64,000 nt of DNA from Ifrita kowaldi. Its lineage: Eukaryota > Chordata > Aves > Passeriformes > Cinclosomatidae. Made by a program: the position numbers and the translations under genes. Of this stretch, positions 12,802 through 25,210 are shown piece by piece (within the stretch, counting starts at the first letter, position 1; each line of letters starts with the position of its first letter). Location: positions 310,001-374,000 of the forward strand of contig VZRS01000474.1 of NCBI GenBank assembly GCA_013398055.1, written 5' to 3'. The notes beneath the pieces were generated by a model. That model did not search any database. It had not been told where the DNA came from and saw nothing but the letters and a program-made list of their open reading frames with translations.

Positions 12802-15800
12802 GAAGTGTTTGGTTTTTGAAAGCTTGATATTATAGAGTCTTGTTATAAGACCTAAAGGCTACAATTTTACAATTTCACACAGCTGATTTATATTTTAGAT
12901 GAATGGCCAAAAGTAGCAAAGCATGTAAAATACTTAGAAAATACATTTTAACTGTAACTTAAACAGGAATCGAATTACTCTTTTCTGTCATAACATGTAA
13001 ACAAGAGAATTATTTCCACATTGGTGGAAAAAAGGAATGAATGTACTTTGTTTGTTCTCAGATGGCTCTCATAACAAAAACTAACAATGAAAACTTATCT
13101 AGTGTGATTTTGTAATTTTTATTTTAAATTCTTATTGTATCATGAAAGATTCCTTAGGGTAAAATGTCTTGGGTTTCTGAATTACTTTGTAATTTTATCC
13201 CATTTTATTCATGAAAGTATAACAATTGAAAGGAATAATTTTCATATGCAGCCAAATCAGATGAGAGACAAGTCATAAATGAAAGGAAAATATATTCTTA
13301 AATAATCATAGCCAAATACTCAATTTTAAAGATCTTAATTCATCACAGAAGAATGTATTTTGGCATGTAGGTTTTTGGCATGATGTTTGTGTAAAAAACA
13401 GTGTGAACATAAGGAGGGGACTCAGTATCATAATATGTAGGAGAAATGCAATAGATTTGAATAACCTTGTGCCTTGTAGTTTGTATTTCTGATCCAGTTT
13501 TGCACTTTCTTTAGTTCTGTGATGATTACAAGACAGATTTGTGGTGTAGGTTTGGAGTTTTCATTTGGAGGTAGGGTGAGGAATTTGCTAGGATCTGCTA
13601 GTGTTATTGTGACCAAAAATGATTATGTTCTTCGCTGTCACCCTGCATTTTGTCAGGTGTAATAGAAATGCCATCTGCTCTTCATCACTTGCTGAAATCA
13701 CTGTTTTCTTGTCTTGGGTACATGTAAAGATCAGGTTTGCACAAAATGGAGAAAAAAAGCTCAAATTAGGGAGTATGAATACTGTAGATAAGGATTTGCT
13801 GAGAGTGAATCTGCATATTAGAAAAAAATATCATGAAACACTAGGAGAGTGTCGTGATTCAAAGGGGTGTTTTGTAAATATTTTGTTAGTTTTGTAAAAC
13901 CATCACAGCCCTCTCAGCCTTGGAATGTATAACATAAGACCATTGTAATTTTCTCAGTGAGCAGAGTGTTTGTTGGGACTTTGAAATATAGAGGTCATGT
14001 TCTTAAAATTTCTGATATCGTGAATCTAGGTTATGAAAACTATTGACTTAACTTAAAAATTGTAACATAAAGAAAGTTGAATGAAAGCATCAGCTTTCCA
14101 GGGTACACACTGGTAATTACTTTCCTGGTCTTGCATATATGAGAGAGATTATGCAACTTTTCCTGTAAAGAAACTTTGATACTTGTTCATAGGCAAAAGT
14201 GTCACTTTCCCATGAAAAAAATGTATTGTTATGGCAGTAAATGGCACTTCATAAATGGCAATATATCATTTGGGTGCTGGGAAAACACAAGCATTTTTGA
14301 TAAATGCAAAGTTTCAGTGCCTTTCAAGGTATCTCAAGCTTGGGGGAAAAAATAGCATGTTATTTTTAAAAATGTTTGCTCAACTTCCAAGTTTCACTAT
14401 TCATACTATCTAATGATATCACATCTACTGTCTTGGTTTAAAAAAAAAATTTGGATTTTTATTTTATTATTTAATGTCAACATGGGACATGTTGTATTAG
14501 GAATTAAGCAAATAAAAGTTTGCAGACTTTAGATGTCAATGATTTGTTTTGTCTGAAATGTGCAGAATTTTAACCACATGGAATTAGATCACCCAATTTC
14601 AGTGCTCAGAGAAATTTTATTTCAGGTTCACCTTATGAACTTTCTTCCTACCTGATGTTTTGTGTAACTCATCTGGTGCCACTGAAGTCACTGCCAATTT
14701 ACATTTAAATAAGTGCAAATTTTGTGGTCTTGTGTTGCAAGCTTCAAAAAAAACCCGTGGAGTTTAGACAAAGATAAATGATAAATGAACAGGGAGTGGA
14801 TTATTTTGTTTCAAGCGTATTTGTATAAAGGTTTATCCATTAGTAGTTGCTAAAAGCATGTTTCCGAGAAGTTGACTGATTCTGTTTCTGACTGTTAGAT
14901 TTAGTTCGTCGTGTAGAGTGGGGAAAGCCCTGTTCATCACAGAAATGCTGCTAGGAGGTTTCTTTGCTGCTGAGTTTGTGAAAGGGCAAAGGTGAAGGAG
15001 CAGGGAGAAAATTCTTTTGCTAACACAAGTATTTCCTGTAGACAGCAATTACATACAGGTCTGTGAACTTTAGTTAGCTACCCACAAGCATTTGAACTGT
15101 GAGCTCAATGTGGTGTTTATATAACCTTCCTTTATTTCCAAGATATCTGGTAGAGAGTTTTTAAAAATTAAATACTTTTTTTTTTCTCTCCCATTACAAG
15201 TGAAAGATCAAATAATGCAATTATTTGAACATTTTCTCACCAATTTACAGTCTGTGTACCCTAAGAGAGTTCATTAAGTAGGAAGCATACATAGAAGTTC
15301 AGCTTTTTCCTGACTTTTTCTGCAAGCTATGATTCTAGCTGTGCTACTCTATATCTAGCTATTTTACAGTGCTTTGTCAACTCATTGCTAGATGTTCCTT
15401 GACTCGGAGCTCTGTGTTTGAGCTTAATTTGGAGTAAATTGTTACATTTTCTTTTCTCTGTGGCTCTTACTGTGGTGGTGTTGTTTAATGCTGCCTGTAA
15501 GTATTGCATGTTTATTCCTAAATAGTAATAGTGTATAGTAAACAATGAGGAAAATCTGTATAATGGCTGCTCCTAATCTGGTACAATAAAGAAAAATACT
15601 ATTTCAAGGGAAAATGTGTTTTAGTCAGTTGTAGGTAGAACAATATGCTGTGAATTTTCTGTTTTGTTGAAATAATGGCCTTCTGCGTAGGAATTCTGAT
15701 GGATGGGATGGTGTTTCTGAATACTAGTTTGGGGAGTACAGGCATTGTGGGTTCTGAAAGCCTCGTTCCCACGAAACCACCCAATATATGTACATGGTCC

Positions 15801-17920
15801 TTTCTCTTGGCATGAAAAGCAGTTATTTTCTACTAATAGAAAACCAGTCACAAAGGAATCCAAGCAAATTGTGAAAGGGGTTTCCTGTAACTTAGTACCA
15901 ACTATTCAGTCATTTCTGATCAGAGCAGGTTGTAGCATCCCAAGCCTTTCAAGCAAGATCCCTCTCCCTGGCCTGAGAAATGCAGCTCTTCAGTGTTCTG
16001 ATTTAGGTCCTGATCATAGCATTGTTTGAAAAAAATAGCCCCAAAAATAGAGAGATACAAAAGACATGCTGGCTGGAAACCCTTGGGGAGTTGATTGTTC
16101 AGAGATACTAAGAATGCACACATCCTGTAGAAATCCAAGAACTCATTGAATACAGAGGGCTTGAGTTTTACAGGCCTTAAATGTACTGCTTTAGCTTTAA
16201 TTTGTTCTATGCATCACATCACATGTTTAAGTTATATACTGTTCTATTTTGTACTTATATTGAGTTTGAGTTATATATTCTGTCTTATCATACCCTGCTA
16301 TTTTCTGGTATGGGCATATTCACCCTTCTGTGCCAGTGCACATGCTTAGAGAAGTTTTCCCTTTCTGTCAGGAAGATGTCTACAACTGTGCTCTGGATTT
16401 AGCAATCTCTTCAGCGCCTTCAATAGGCCACTACCCTTTTTTCCCCAAAAGACCTCTCATTAAGGCAATCAGATGGGTATTTCAGTGTTTCAGAATTGAA
16501 TACAGAGTGAGCTTTTTGTTTCACAGTTTTATTTTGTCCTGTTAAACTTCTAGTTGCCACCTGGACTTGATATATTTGATTAATACCAGGTGGTACTCCA
16601 CTCCTTTTCGCTGTCCCTGGGCAGGTGTAGCCTACCTCAGACACATCACCTGCTATGGAACCATAGCATCAGTCATTGTATCTGACAGCACTGTTCATAC
16701 CCTGCCTGTGGAAGGAACGTCTAAGAGTGAGCAAAAAACATTCTGCAGGCATATGCTAACCAAGTGTTTAAAAACATTAAAAGGAGAGTATTTTATTTAG
16801 GATATTCTACATTGGCACTTCGCGAACAGCTCATATAATTGGCAAATTATACTTTTACACATAATTTAAGTGACCTGCTCTCAGAAGATGTTTGACTGTC
16901 AACTATCCTGAAGAACATAGTGCATGATTCCTATTGTCTTACTGATTTCCAAATACCTTTAATGGATAGAAAGGGGGTTATACCAAAAAAGGTGATACAT
17001 TTACAAAAGGATATATCTGACATCCTCATTTTAGAAGTAGTAATGTCACCCAGGAATACACGGGAAAATAAACAATAGCTAAGTAACTTAAAACCTTTTT
17101 ATATATCTTTTTTTTTGCTTTATTGATATGATGAAAAGAACAATACTTATTCCTTTTGATAAAGCTGTATGTCAAAAGAAAAGCAATAGTAGTTTATCTA
17201 TAGAGAAAAAGTGTAAGAAAAATGGAAGAAACTGGCAGCAGTATCAGTGTTCTTTTGGGCCTCAATGCACAAACATTATAAGAGCCTGAAATTTTGTTTG
17301 GTTAATACAAAAGAAAGCAGGTTTTGGTTAGCCTTGCTTGTCAGTGATCATGGACACAGGCAGGTTGTTGCTGTCATATGCTTCCCCATGAGGTTTCTGT
17401 GTATTTCTTATCACCATACTAAAGGAAAAAAAACCTCTTAGGTTCAGTTCTAAAACTCCCCAGTCATCTCTGTTTTAGGTTGAAAGTCAAGTAGCAAAGT
17501 GAGCTTAGTGCTGGTTCAAAAACCACATGCCGCATATAAAAAAGAAATAGAAAAATGTGGATTTTTTCCTAAAAAAATGGTTTCCATGTTTCTAAATTAA
17601 TCAAGTTTTATGTTTTTTGTTGCTTGTTTCAGAAGAAGTTTCAAAATCAAGCCATTTATCTATACATGTTTAAGTTTTTAAGATTTAAAAGTACTCATTT
17701 CATGCCATTACATTTTGGAAGAGATGTTTCCTTTTTTTTTCTACCCTTTTTGAAATTTTCTTCTCTTTGAACATTCTCCGCTTTTGTGCTTTCAGAAATT
17801 TCCTGGTGGAAACAATTTTAAAGCAATGGTGTGAAAAGTTTTCCCCATATTTTTATATTGCCCCTCATTCCCTATCTGCTCCCCCCAGTAGAAAAGATAT
17901 TGTTGTGCAATAAAGAGTGA

Positions 17921-17985
17921 GGAAGAGAAGAGAAGAGAAGAGAAGAGAAGAGAAGAGAAGAGAAGAGAAGAGAAGAGAAGAGAAA
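17921..17985 (+). repeat. (AGAAG)n pentanucleotide array, about 13 copies
   Basis: Perfect tandem copies of the purine-only pentamer AGAAG make up most of this stretch, followed by an A-rich tail. The array is uninterrupted, so it is likely variable in length between individuals. All-purine mirror-symmetric arrays can form triplex DNA. Confidence 0.95.
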
Positions 17986-18381
17986 AAATAAAAAAGAGGC
18001 AAAAATCCCACTAAGCCAAATAGACCAAATCCAAAAACTTATGGTTGATGAACTTCAAGAGGTAAATAAATATACTTGAAGGTCTAGCTCAGCAAGCACC
18101 TCCAAAAGGAGTAACAAGTACATTGCCTCTGTGATAATAAAGTCATCAAACAGTGAAATACTTCAGTTAGAATTCCTCTCACCTGTCTGAACTGCTTAGC
18201 AATTTGGTAGGAGGAAATCATCTGGGTAATGGAAAGAGGTGGCATATAGTACTTTATTCCACCCGTGTTATTAGCTGAAGTTATGTGAGAGTTATTCGTT
18301 AATGTTTTGCTTTTGCCTATGTAATTTCCATACAAGCATCCATAGCTGAATCTCACCCTAATTATTCATATTAAGTACAAC

Positions 18382-18401
18382 TTTTTTTTTTTTTTTTTTT
18401 T
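18382..18401 (+). repeat. T20 homopolymer
   Basis: An uninterrupted run of T. No SINE or CR1 sequence is visible next to it, so it is not an obvious retroposon tail. Confidence 0.9.
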
Positions 18402-21400
18402 AATATACCATTACAAAGCATATAAACATCTATCTGTAACAAAATATGGAAGACAAACACAAAGTCAGTTAATGACTCCTGGATGCCCATGAAGTTTGAT
18501 TGCATTTATAAACAAGCAGTGTGTTTTCAATAAGTGGGCATGCAGTGGCTGTTGAAATCAAGTTAATAACTCTGCCCCATTTCACAGGAGTGGAGTTACC
18601 AGTAGGAAAATGAAGAGAAGGATGTCAGGCTCCTGCTCCACTCCAATTAATAATGCCAAATGCTGCAACCGTACTGTATTATGATCCATTAGTGACTTTG
18701 CAGCTCCCACTCTCCAGTTCTGCTCCAGAAACAGATGCATATCAGTTCTGTTCCAAAAAACAGGAATAATAATAACATTTACAGGGCTAGGTAAAACCTA
18801 GAATTTCACCAAGGGGAACAGAGACTTGCTGACTGTTGTCGGAGGAAAACTTGTGAAAAGGTTAAGACAGGTTGCACAAAACTGTTAATGGGAGTCCTAC
18901 AAAACTTCAAGATATTTTGTTTTATCCTAAGAGTGCAATAATTTTGCAAGTTTCAAGCTTTACCTTTTCAAGTCCAAGTTCATAACTGCATGTTGCACAT
19001 GCATTTAAAAAAAAAAGGTGCCCCATAGCAAACATAACATTTGTCCTAGTAATGATGTCTTTGAAATTCTTAGTAATCAAATCTATTTAGCTGCATAAAT
19101 AAATATTTTTATTTGAATGATTGGAGAACTATGTGTGGGATTAAGGAGAGAGGAGGTAATTTGCCATGACCTATTTTCATTCCATTTCAACCAAAATTGC
19201 ACCACTTAGCTGAGTACTATAAAGGGATGCCTGAAGCACACTTGCACTAAATTATCTGTTAATGTCAGGCCAAATTTCTGAACTCCTGTCTTGTAGGTGG
19301 TGACAGGCTATCTGCAAGGGATACCTGTGTTCTGCACACTCATCAGAAAACTTCATGTGCTAGGATAGCAAAAAAGGCCTGAAATATTGTTAGTTGATGT
19401 GAAGAAAGATGTCCAAAGGCTTAAGATGAAGAACTAAGAAAGCAGTTGGAAATGCATATCTTTGTTGTAACTAGCTCTGTAGTAACGGTAGTCTTTAATT
19501 CAGCCAAGATGTTGATGCTTTGGTGCAAGAGATTAATAGAAAGTCTTTGAAGTAAAATTAAATACTTGTGAATTCAGTCAAGGTGTGAAACAAATTCTTC
19601 AATTTTCATGGTTTTGCATCATACTTTCACTTCTGAGCAAATATCATGAACAGTTAACTACTTGTGCCCTTTACTTAGTCTGAAAATCTAAATAAGAAAA
19701 CTTTCCCTAAATTCTTCTAATATGTTTTGATTTCTGTCTGGAAGCATTTGGACAATACTCTTGGGCCTATGGTGTGACTAATGGGGATGGTCCCGTGCAG
19801 GGCCAGAAGCTGGACTCAAAGATCCTTGTGGGTTGCTTCCAGCTCAGCATATTCTGTCATCCTGTCAAAACACTGAAGAATCTTCTTTTTTTTCCCCCTT
19901 CAGCAATTTTCTTCTTTCTGGTATTTCTTTCATCTCGTTTTGTTTCTGTGGCTCCCATGGAAGCCAGTAAGTAAGTCCTGAGTTGAATGCAATGTAGAAT
20001 TGGATTCTAAGCTCCTGATATAGTGAAAACATGTAAGCGTGTATGCATATATAAAGCACAAAGGTCTAATTTTCAAATGTGCCTTGTTACAGGGCTCCTT
20101 TCAGTGCAGTGTTCAGGTAGCAGATGTCTTCCCACCATGGACAGAGCTGAGATTTCAGAGTGAGAAGCTCGTCTGAATGGAAAGCCTCTATGTCCTGGGC
20201 TGTTTGCACAAGCAGTTGAGTGAAGTACACTCAAAACAGGGCCTTGACAGGTCTGTCACTGCTGTGTCATGCTGTGCATTACAGTTTAGCACTGTTGCTC
20301 TAGTGCTCTGTGTGCCAAATGAAGTCATTAGCGGATTTGAGATCTATCTGTGCCTGTTATCTGTTCATTCTCAAGTGGGAAAGAGCTGTCAGTGCAGAGC
20401 TGTAGTGGGATGTGGTGGTTCTAGAAGGTCTCTGGGGTATGCCTTGGTCGTTTGAGGCAATGTGCCATAGCATTTACTGGTCACCCCTTCCTTCTGGAAA
20501 AATGTTTGAGTCCCTTGAGAAGCCTATTAACATGAGAACTCATTGCGGTATCTTTTGTCAAATATTTGGCCATGACCAGTGATACCCAGGCAGCTTTGGT
20601 GTGAATGAGAAACTTAATAATCCGTGAAAGGGCTTTTTATATATATATTTTTAATTTACATTACATTGGGTTAATAAATCAGGGAAAAAAAGGATTCGTT
20701 ATGGCTTTCTTCCTGGTGGTGGCTGAGAATACACCAGCTGTAACACACCATCTACAGAGATGGCTGGAGCCATTGTATATCAGAGCTGAAAATTATATTG
20801 ACCCTATCAGTGCAATGTACCCTTTGGAAGTCCTTGGGAGCGTTTCTTACATGTGTTATAAGAGCTGCCTCACTCTGTTACAGTAACAGGAACATGTGGA
20901 GACAAAATGATTGATTATTAGCCCTGTTGTTTGTAATTTGATCAGTGCAGCAAGTGTTAGCCAATAATGATTTGTTTTCTTTCCCTTACTCCCTTATTGA
21001 CGTGTTCTTTGTCTGAGTGTCTGAAATTCCAAATCTGGAATGTCCTGCCATCAAGTCTAACTCTGCTTTATTTAACCCGAAGGCAAATCCTCAGTATAAA
21101 GCTATAGGCATGAGGTCTGAACTAAAAGCAAATTCAACTTGTGACGTTACTAAACTGAAGCCTCCGTACTCTGTCAAATGCAAACACTGAAATAAATCCT
21201 GGCTGTCCACTAGACTGTGAGTCTGACAGAGATTGCTCAGACAGTAGCTTTAGACATCTTGAGAACAGTGACCTCTTTACAGGGTAAATTTACAGAGTTG
21301 TCATTAGTCACTCAGAGAGGAAATTTAACAGCTTGCAGTAATTTTTGTTTGGTGATAAGGTATGCCTGAGAGTATTGGCCAGTCAGTAAAGCTGGTTTAC

Positions 21401-21623
21401 TCATTGTGTGTTTACCAGTCTAGAAGAGATTATGTCTTCTACTTGTGTTACCTTACTGGGTACAGGATACTTCTCTAAAATATGCGCAGCCTCAAAAGAT
21501 CAAATTTTTTTATTTAATTCAGTCAGTTTATATAATATTGTTGGTTGTTTCAAATAGCAGCTCCTTTTAAATAAACTTGCAGGATTTATTGCCATGGAGC
21601 CAGCTCAAACACTATGAAGTGAT

Positions 21624-21697
21624 TCTATAAACTGTTAGTTTATAGACTAGAGCTCTCTGGCCAATCAGGCTGTGATGATAAACCTTGAGAGCTCTAG
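21624..21697. repeat. two adjacent perfect inverted repeats (double hairpin)
   Basis: TCTATAAACT (21624-21633) is followed after GTT by its exact complement AGTTTATAGA (21637-21646). Directly next to it, CTAGAGCTCTC (21647-21657) is matched by GAGAGCTCTAG (21687-21697) across a 29-base spacer that contains a CCAAT sequence. The first can form a 10-bp stem and the second an 11-bp stem. No known transposon ends were recognised. Confidence 0.75.
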
Positions 21698-24600
21698 AAT
21701 ATTTTGAAGTTTTGCATTTTGGAGGCTTGAAAAGTTTGTAACTCCACCCTGAGAATTTTCCCTCGGTTCTCATGCTGGGAGATGTGTTTTTTCAGAAATT
21801 TTAGAAATAGCAAGGAATTTGTCTTTGCGCTTTGAAGTTCTGAAATACATAGCAATTTTCTTCCTTTGCGGGTACAACAAACTCTGCGAGTACTTGGTTG
21901 TGTTTCTGTATGTGGATGTGCTGCCTTAGTGCTTTGTAGCTGGATAGAGAGGAATTTTTAGAGGAATCAGGAGGGACAAGCACAAATTAAATTACTGAGA
22001 TAAATGACTCTGCAGGAGTTAAGATGACAAGGGACATGCCTTTGTATGGAAGAATACAGTTATTGAAGCACTCAATTGCCAAGAATTGTTTATTTTCCTA
22101 TTTTAAAATCTGTGATCACATAGAATCAGACCTGGTTGTGGGATGAGGAATAATGTGGGTCAGCTAAGGCAGAAAAAAAGATAGCACAAGGTAACCATGA
22201 AACTTGAAAGAAATACTGTGATGCATGAGAAAAACATTTGTTTTGCCTTGGCTTTATGTGTTTGGGTTTTCTCCTAGAAACAGATTAGTTAATTTCCAGT
22301 CCCAGTAGACTTTGATCTGTAAACAATTGCCTCAGGAACAAGCAGCATACCCATGCTCTCCTGCAGCAATGTTGGATACTCCAGATTTGGCTGTTGTTTG
22401 AGCTGCATCTGTGAATTTTGGGAAGCTAAGAAAACTGACTTTGGGTGTTCTCTAAAAAAAATGTTGTCTTCCTTTTGTTCCTTGGGAGTTGTGGTCTACA
22501 ACATCAGCTCTTGTTTTGAAATCTCATAACTCCCCATGATAGAATAGATATTTAACTCATATTTAAAACATCCTAAAAGTTTATGTGAGTAGAAATGTAG
22601 AGGTGATTTGGTAGATTTTTAAAAACTTTGTAACAAACCTGAAAGAGAACAAAATCCAACCATATAGTTACAGACTATGGATATTTCATATTTTATACCT
22701 GTTTTAGGCTGCTAACTGTCTATGAAGGATTGTCATTATATCTGAATTTCTCGTACTGTAAATAGCGAGGTCTTCCTCCTCTCACCACCCTAATCCCAGC
22801 TCCTCTCCCTCCACTTGCTGAGCACAGAAAGCAGCCATTACTAAGGTTACTATTTGCAGTACACATGGGTGTCACTGTTGGGTTTTTTTCCATTCCTGAG
22901 TTTAAAAGCGGGGAAGGATTGTCCCCTAGGAGGTTAAACAAACCTCATAGCACCTGGCACTTCTTATGCCTCTGGTAGGATTGTGCACTGAATCATATAG
23001 CTCAGAATTCATGGGACAAGTTAGGCTTCTGCCTGTGTTTATGTATTAAATACTTTTTTAGATCTGGCCCTCTATACTTCGGATTTCCATTATTGTGTTT
23101 GAAACTGCAAATAATTAGAAACTAGGTGGCATTTCAGTACCTCACTGGGATATTGAGATGTACCTGCATACCATGAAAATATCTATGAGAGGTTAAAAAG
23201 TGTCCTGCAGTGGACTACTACTGAAAGTAGCTCTTCATGTCTGAATGTCAGCATATTTATTCATCTCAGATTTTTCTTTGCGTTTTTCCTGGTATAAAAA
23301 ACTAATGCATGTTTCAAAAAGAAAAGTAAAACTACTGTGACTTCTGTGTGTAAAACTTTTTGCATAATAGAATACATAGCTTTAATAGAAAATGATGGAA
23401 GAGTCTCAGTAACTCTACAGTGATCAAAATTCAATATATTATTATAAATATGTTATGGTAATAATAAGAGATTTGCAAGAAAGAGGAGTTAATTTGTTTC
23501 TAAGAGATGTTTGACCTCTGCTACTTTATGATCGGTTAGAGAGAGCTAAGGCTCACAAAAGCTGGCTTTCTTTCTATTTTACCTGGAAGGCATTATTTTT
23601 TCAATAAATACCAAAATCAAGTCAATATTTTTAGAACCAGGATAATTGCCACTTGAAATGGACTAATCTTTGCTCAGGAGTTGTCTGACACTTTATATCC
23701 AATGTCAGCAGGAAAGAAATAATTAAGATGTATGATTTTGGTAATTGATCGGGAACATTTGAATGGGTTACATAAATAATAGACTAATCAAAGTATTGTT
23801 TAATGGTTTACAAAAAACACATGCCCTACTGCATGTACATTTATTTAAATTAATGTTGCTGTCAGAATTTATGAGAAATTTTAAAGAGGATTTCATTTTC
23901 ACCTTATGGTTAATGCTCTCATAAATAATAATTTGTCAATTCATACGATAAGTTATACTATTAAATTGTTCAGCACACCTCTTTAAAACATAGGTATGCA
24001 TTTACTGTTCTGGACAATTACTCTATGGATAAAACTGCAACTTTCAAAACTCATTTCCATGTCTGCCAAATCCTACTCTTACTTATTTTCTGTTCTAATG
24101 AGAATTAATGATATTAATAATCCGGTGCTATGCAGAAGAGACCTGGGACTTTTCTTGTATATGCAGTATCATGCAGTATTTTTCTAAATAAGATATTAGT
24201 ATGTCATTGACAACTGAGCAACATATCTAAAAAATAAATTAAAAAACCCTCAAAACCAGCTCTTCCCCCAAAATCAAATATTTTAAAAATACATTCACAA
24301 TTGAGTTCTGTTGTTTTTGTTTAAGCCCATGAAAGTTATACTTGTTAATCATTTGCTAAGTGTTGATACATCTTGAACACCAAAAAAGCTCAGTCTCATA
24401 GTTTGGGGTAGGACTATATCTGCTTACAGGAATCTTCCATTCTTCCCCATTCTTTTCTAAAACCACTTTAATTGTGTATGACTGTATGAAGGAACAATAC
24501 ACTTACAATCTGAATATTTGAAATTAAAGAAAAGGTTGTATTTCTGTTGAATGGCAATTTGAACATGCTTTGTTATCAGATCTTCTACATGCAAACCAAA

Positions 24601-25142
24601 ATACCCATAATGTGAAAGATACATTATTGCACAGTCTTTGCATTTATTTATGCCCATATCAGATTGCCACAACTGAGGCTGCTATTTACTTTGAAACTGT
24701 CCCATAGATATTCTTTGGCTTCCACTGCTACTCATTAAAAGGTGCTGTGACAGCCTGGCATCAGCAGAGTCCCGTCATGGAAACAGCCACTCTGTATCAG
24801 TAGTCACTATCATCTGTTAGGATGTTTCTGGGCTGAGCTTCTCAGGCTCTGTGTAGGGTGGTTTTTTTTCTTCTCTGGACAGGAAAGTGGGGCCCCTGCA
24901 TGTGTTTAACCCCACATTTTTTCAGGATACTAATATTTCTGCTTTTAATTGACAGCAGTTTTACAGGAGAGTGTGTCCCAGATGTGATTGCTCTAAAATG
25001 AAAGAGCACCAGTGTTGGGCTTGAATGTTTCCCATCCAATTACCATTTTCCCCTTCATTTTATTTTGGTAGGTTTTTTTCACTTGAGTATGGGGTTTCCA
25101 AATGATTCTGGTAATCCTGGATTTTTTCCCTTGTTTTTACAG

Positions 25143-25210
25143 GTGACCTGTAACTGTTTCACCATCAGTAATGGAGAGATGCAGGATGTTGGTGTTGGCC
25201 TGTATCCCAG
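25143..25210 (+). CDS. SMYD3: SMYD3 exon, end of SET-I / start of second core SET half (human residues about 178-200)
   Basis: This 68-base exon starts in phase 0 and ends two bases into a Ser codon. It reads VTCNCFTISNGEMQDVGVGL and then Y-P-S. Human SMYD3 reads VICNSFTICNAEMQEVGVGL at the same place. The Phe in NCF corresponds to human Phe183, which lines the lysine-access channel (numbering from memory). The acceptor is a T-rich tract ending TTTTTACAG, and the donor is CCCAG followed by GTACTG. It is too short to stand out by open reading frame length and was identified by motif and by its splice phase with the next exon. The preceding exon, which should end in the sequence leading to Phe-Ala-Lys, was not found upstream. 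Confidence 0.92.

Larger units (their letters stand above)
1..25142 (+). other. SMYD3: SMYD3 intron upstream of the Phe183 exon (partial, at least 25.1 kb)
   Basis: AT-rich non-coding DNA. It holds a MIR-like relic (about 3776-3920), a GC-rich patch and CR1 tail (7.9-9.0 kb), an A/C-rich tract (12738-12801), a GTTT run near 12270, a polypurine pentamer array (17921-17985), a 20-T run (18382-18401) and two adjacent hairpins (21624-21697). Open frames up to about 120 codons occur but lack family motifs, codon structure or splice context. I searched by eye for SMYD3 exons carrying the MYND zinc finger or the SET-I helices and found none. The 3' end has a normal pyrimidine-rich acceptor. Confidence 0.85.
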
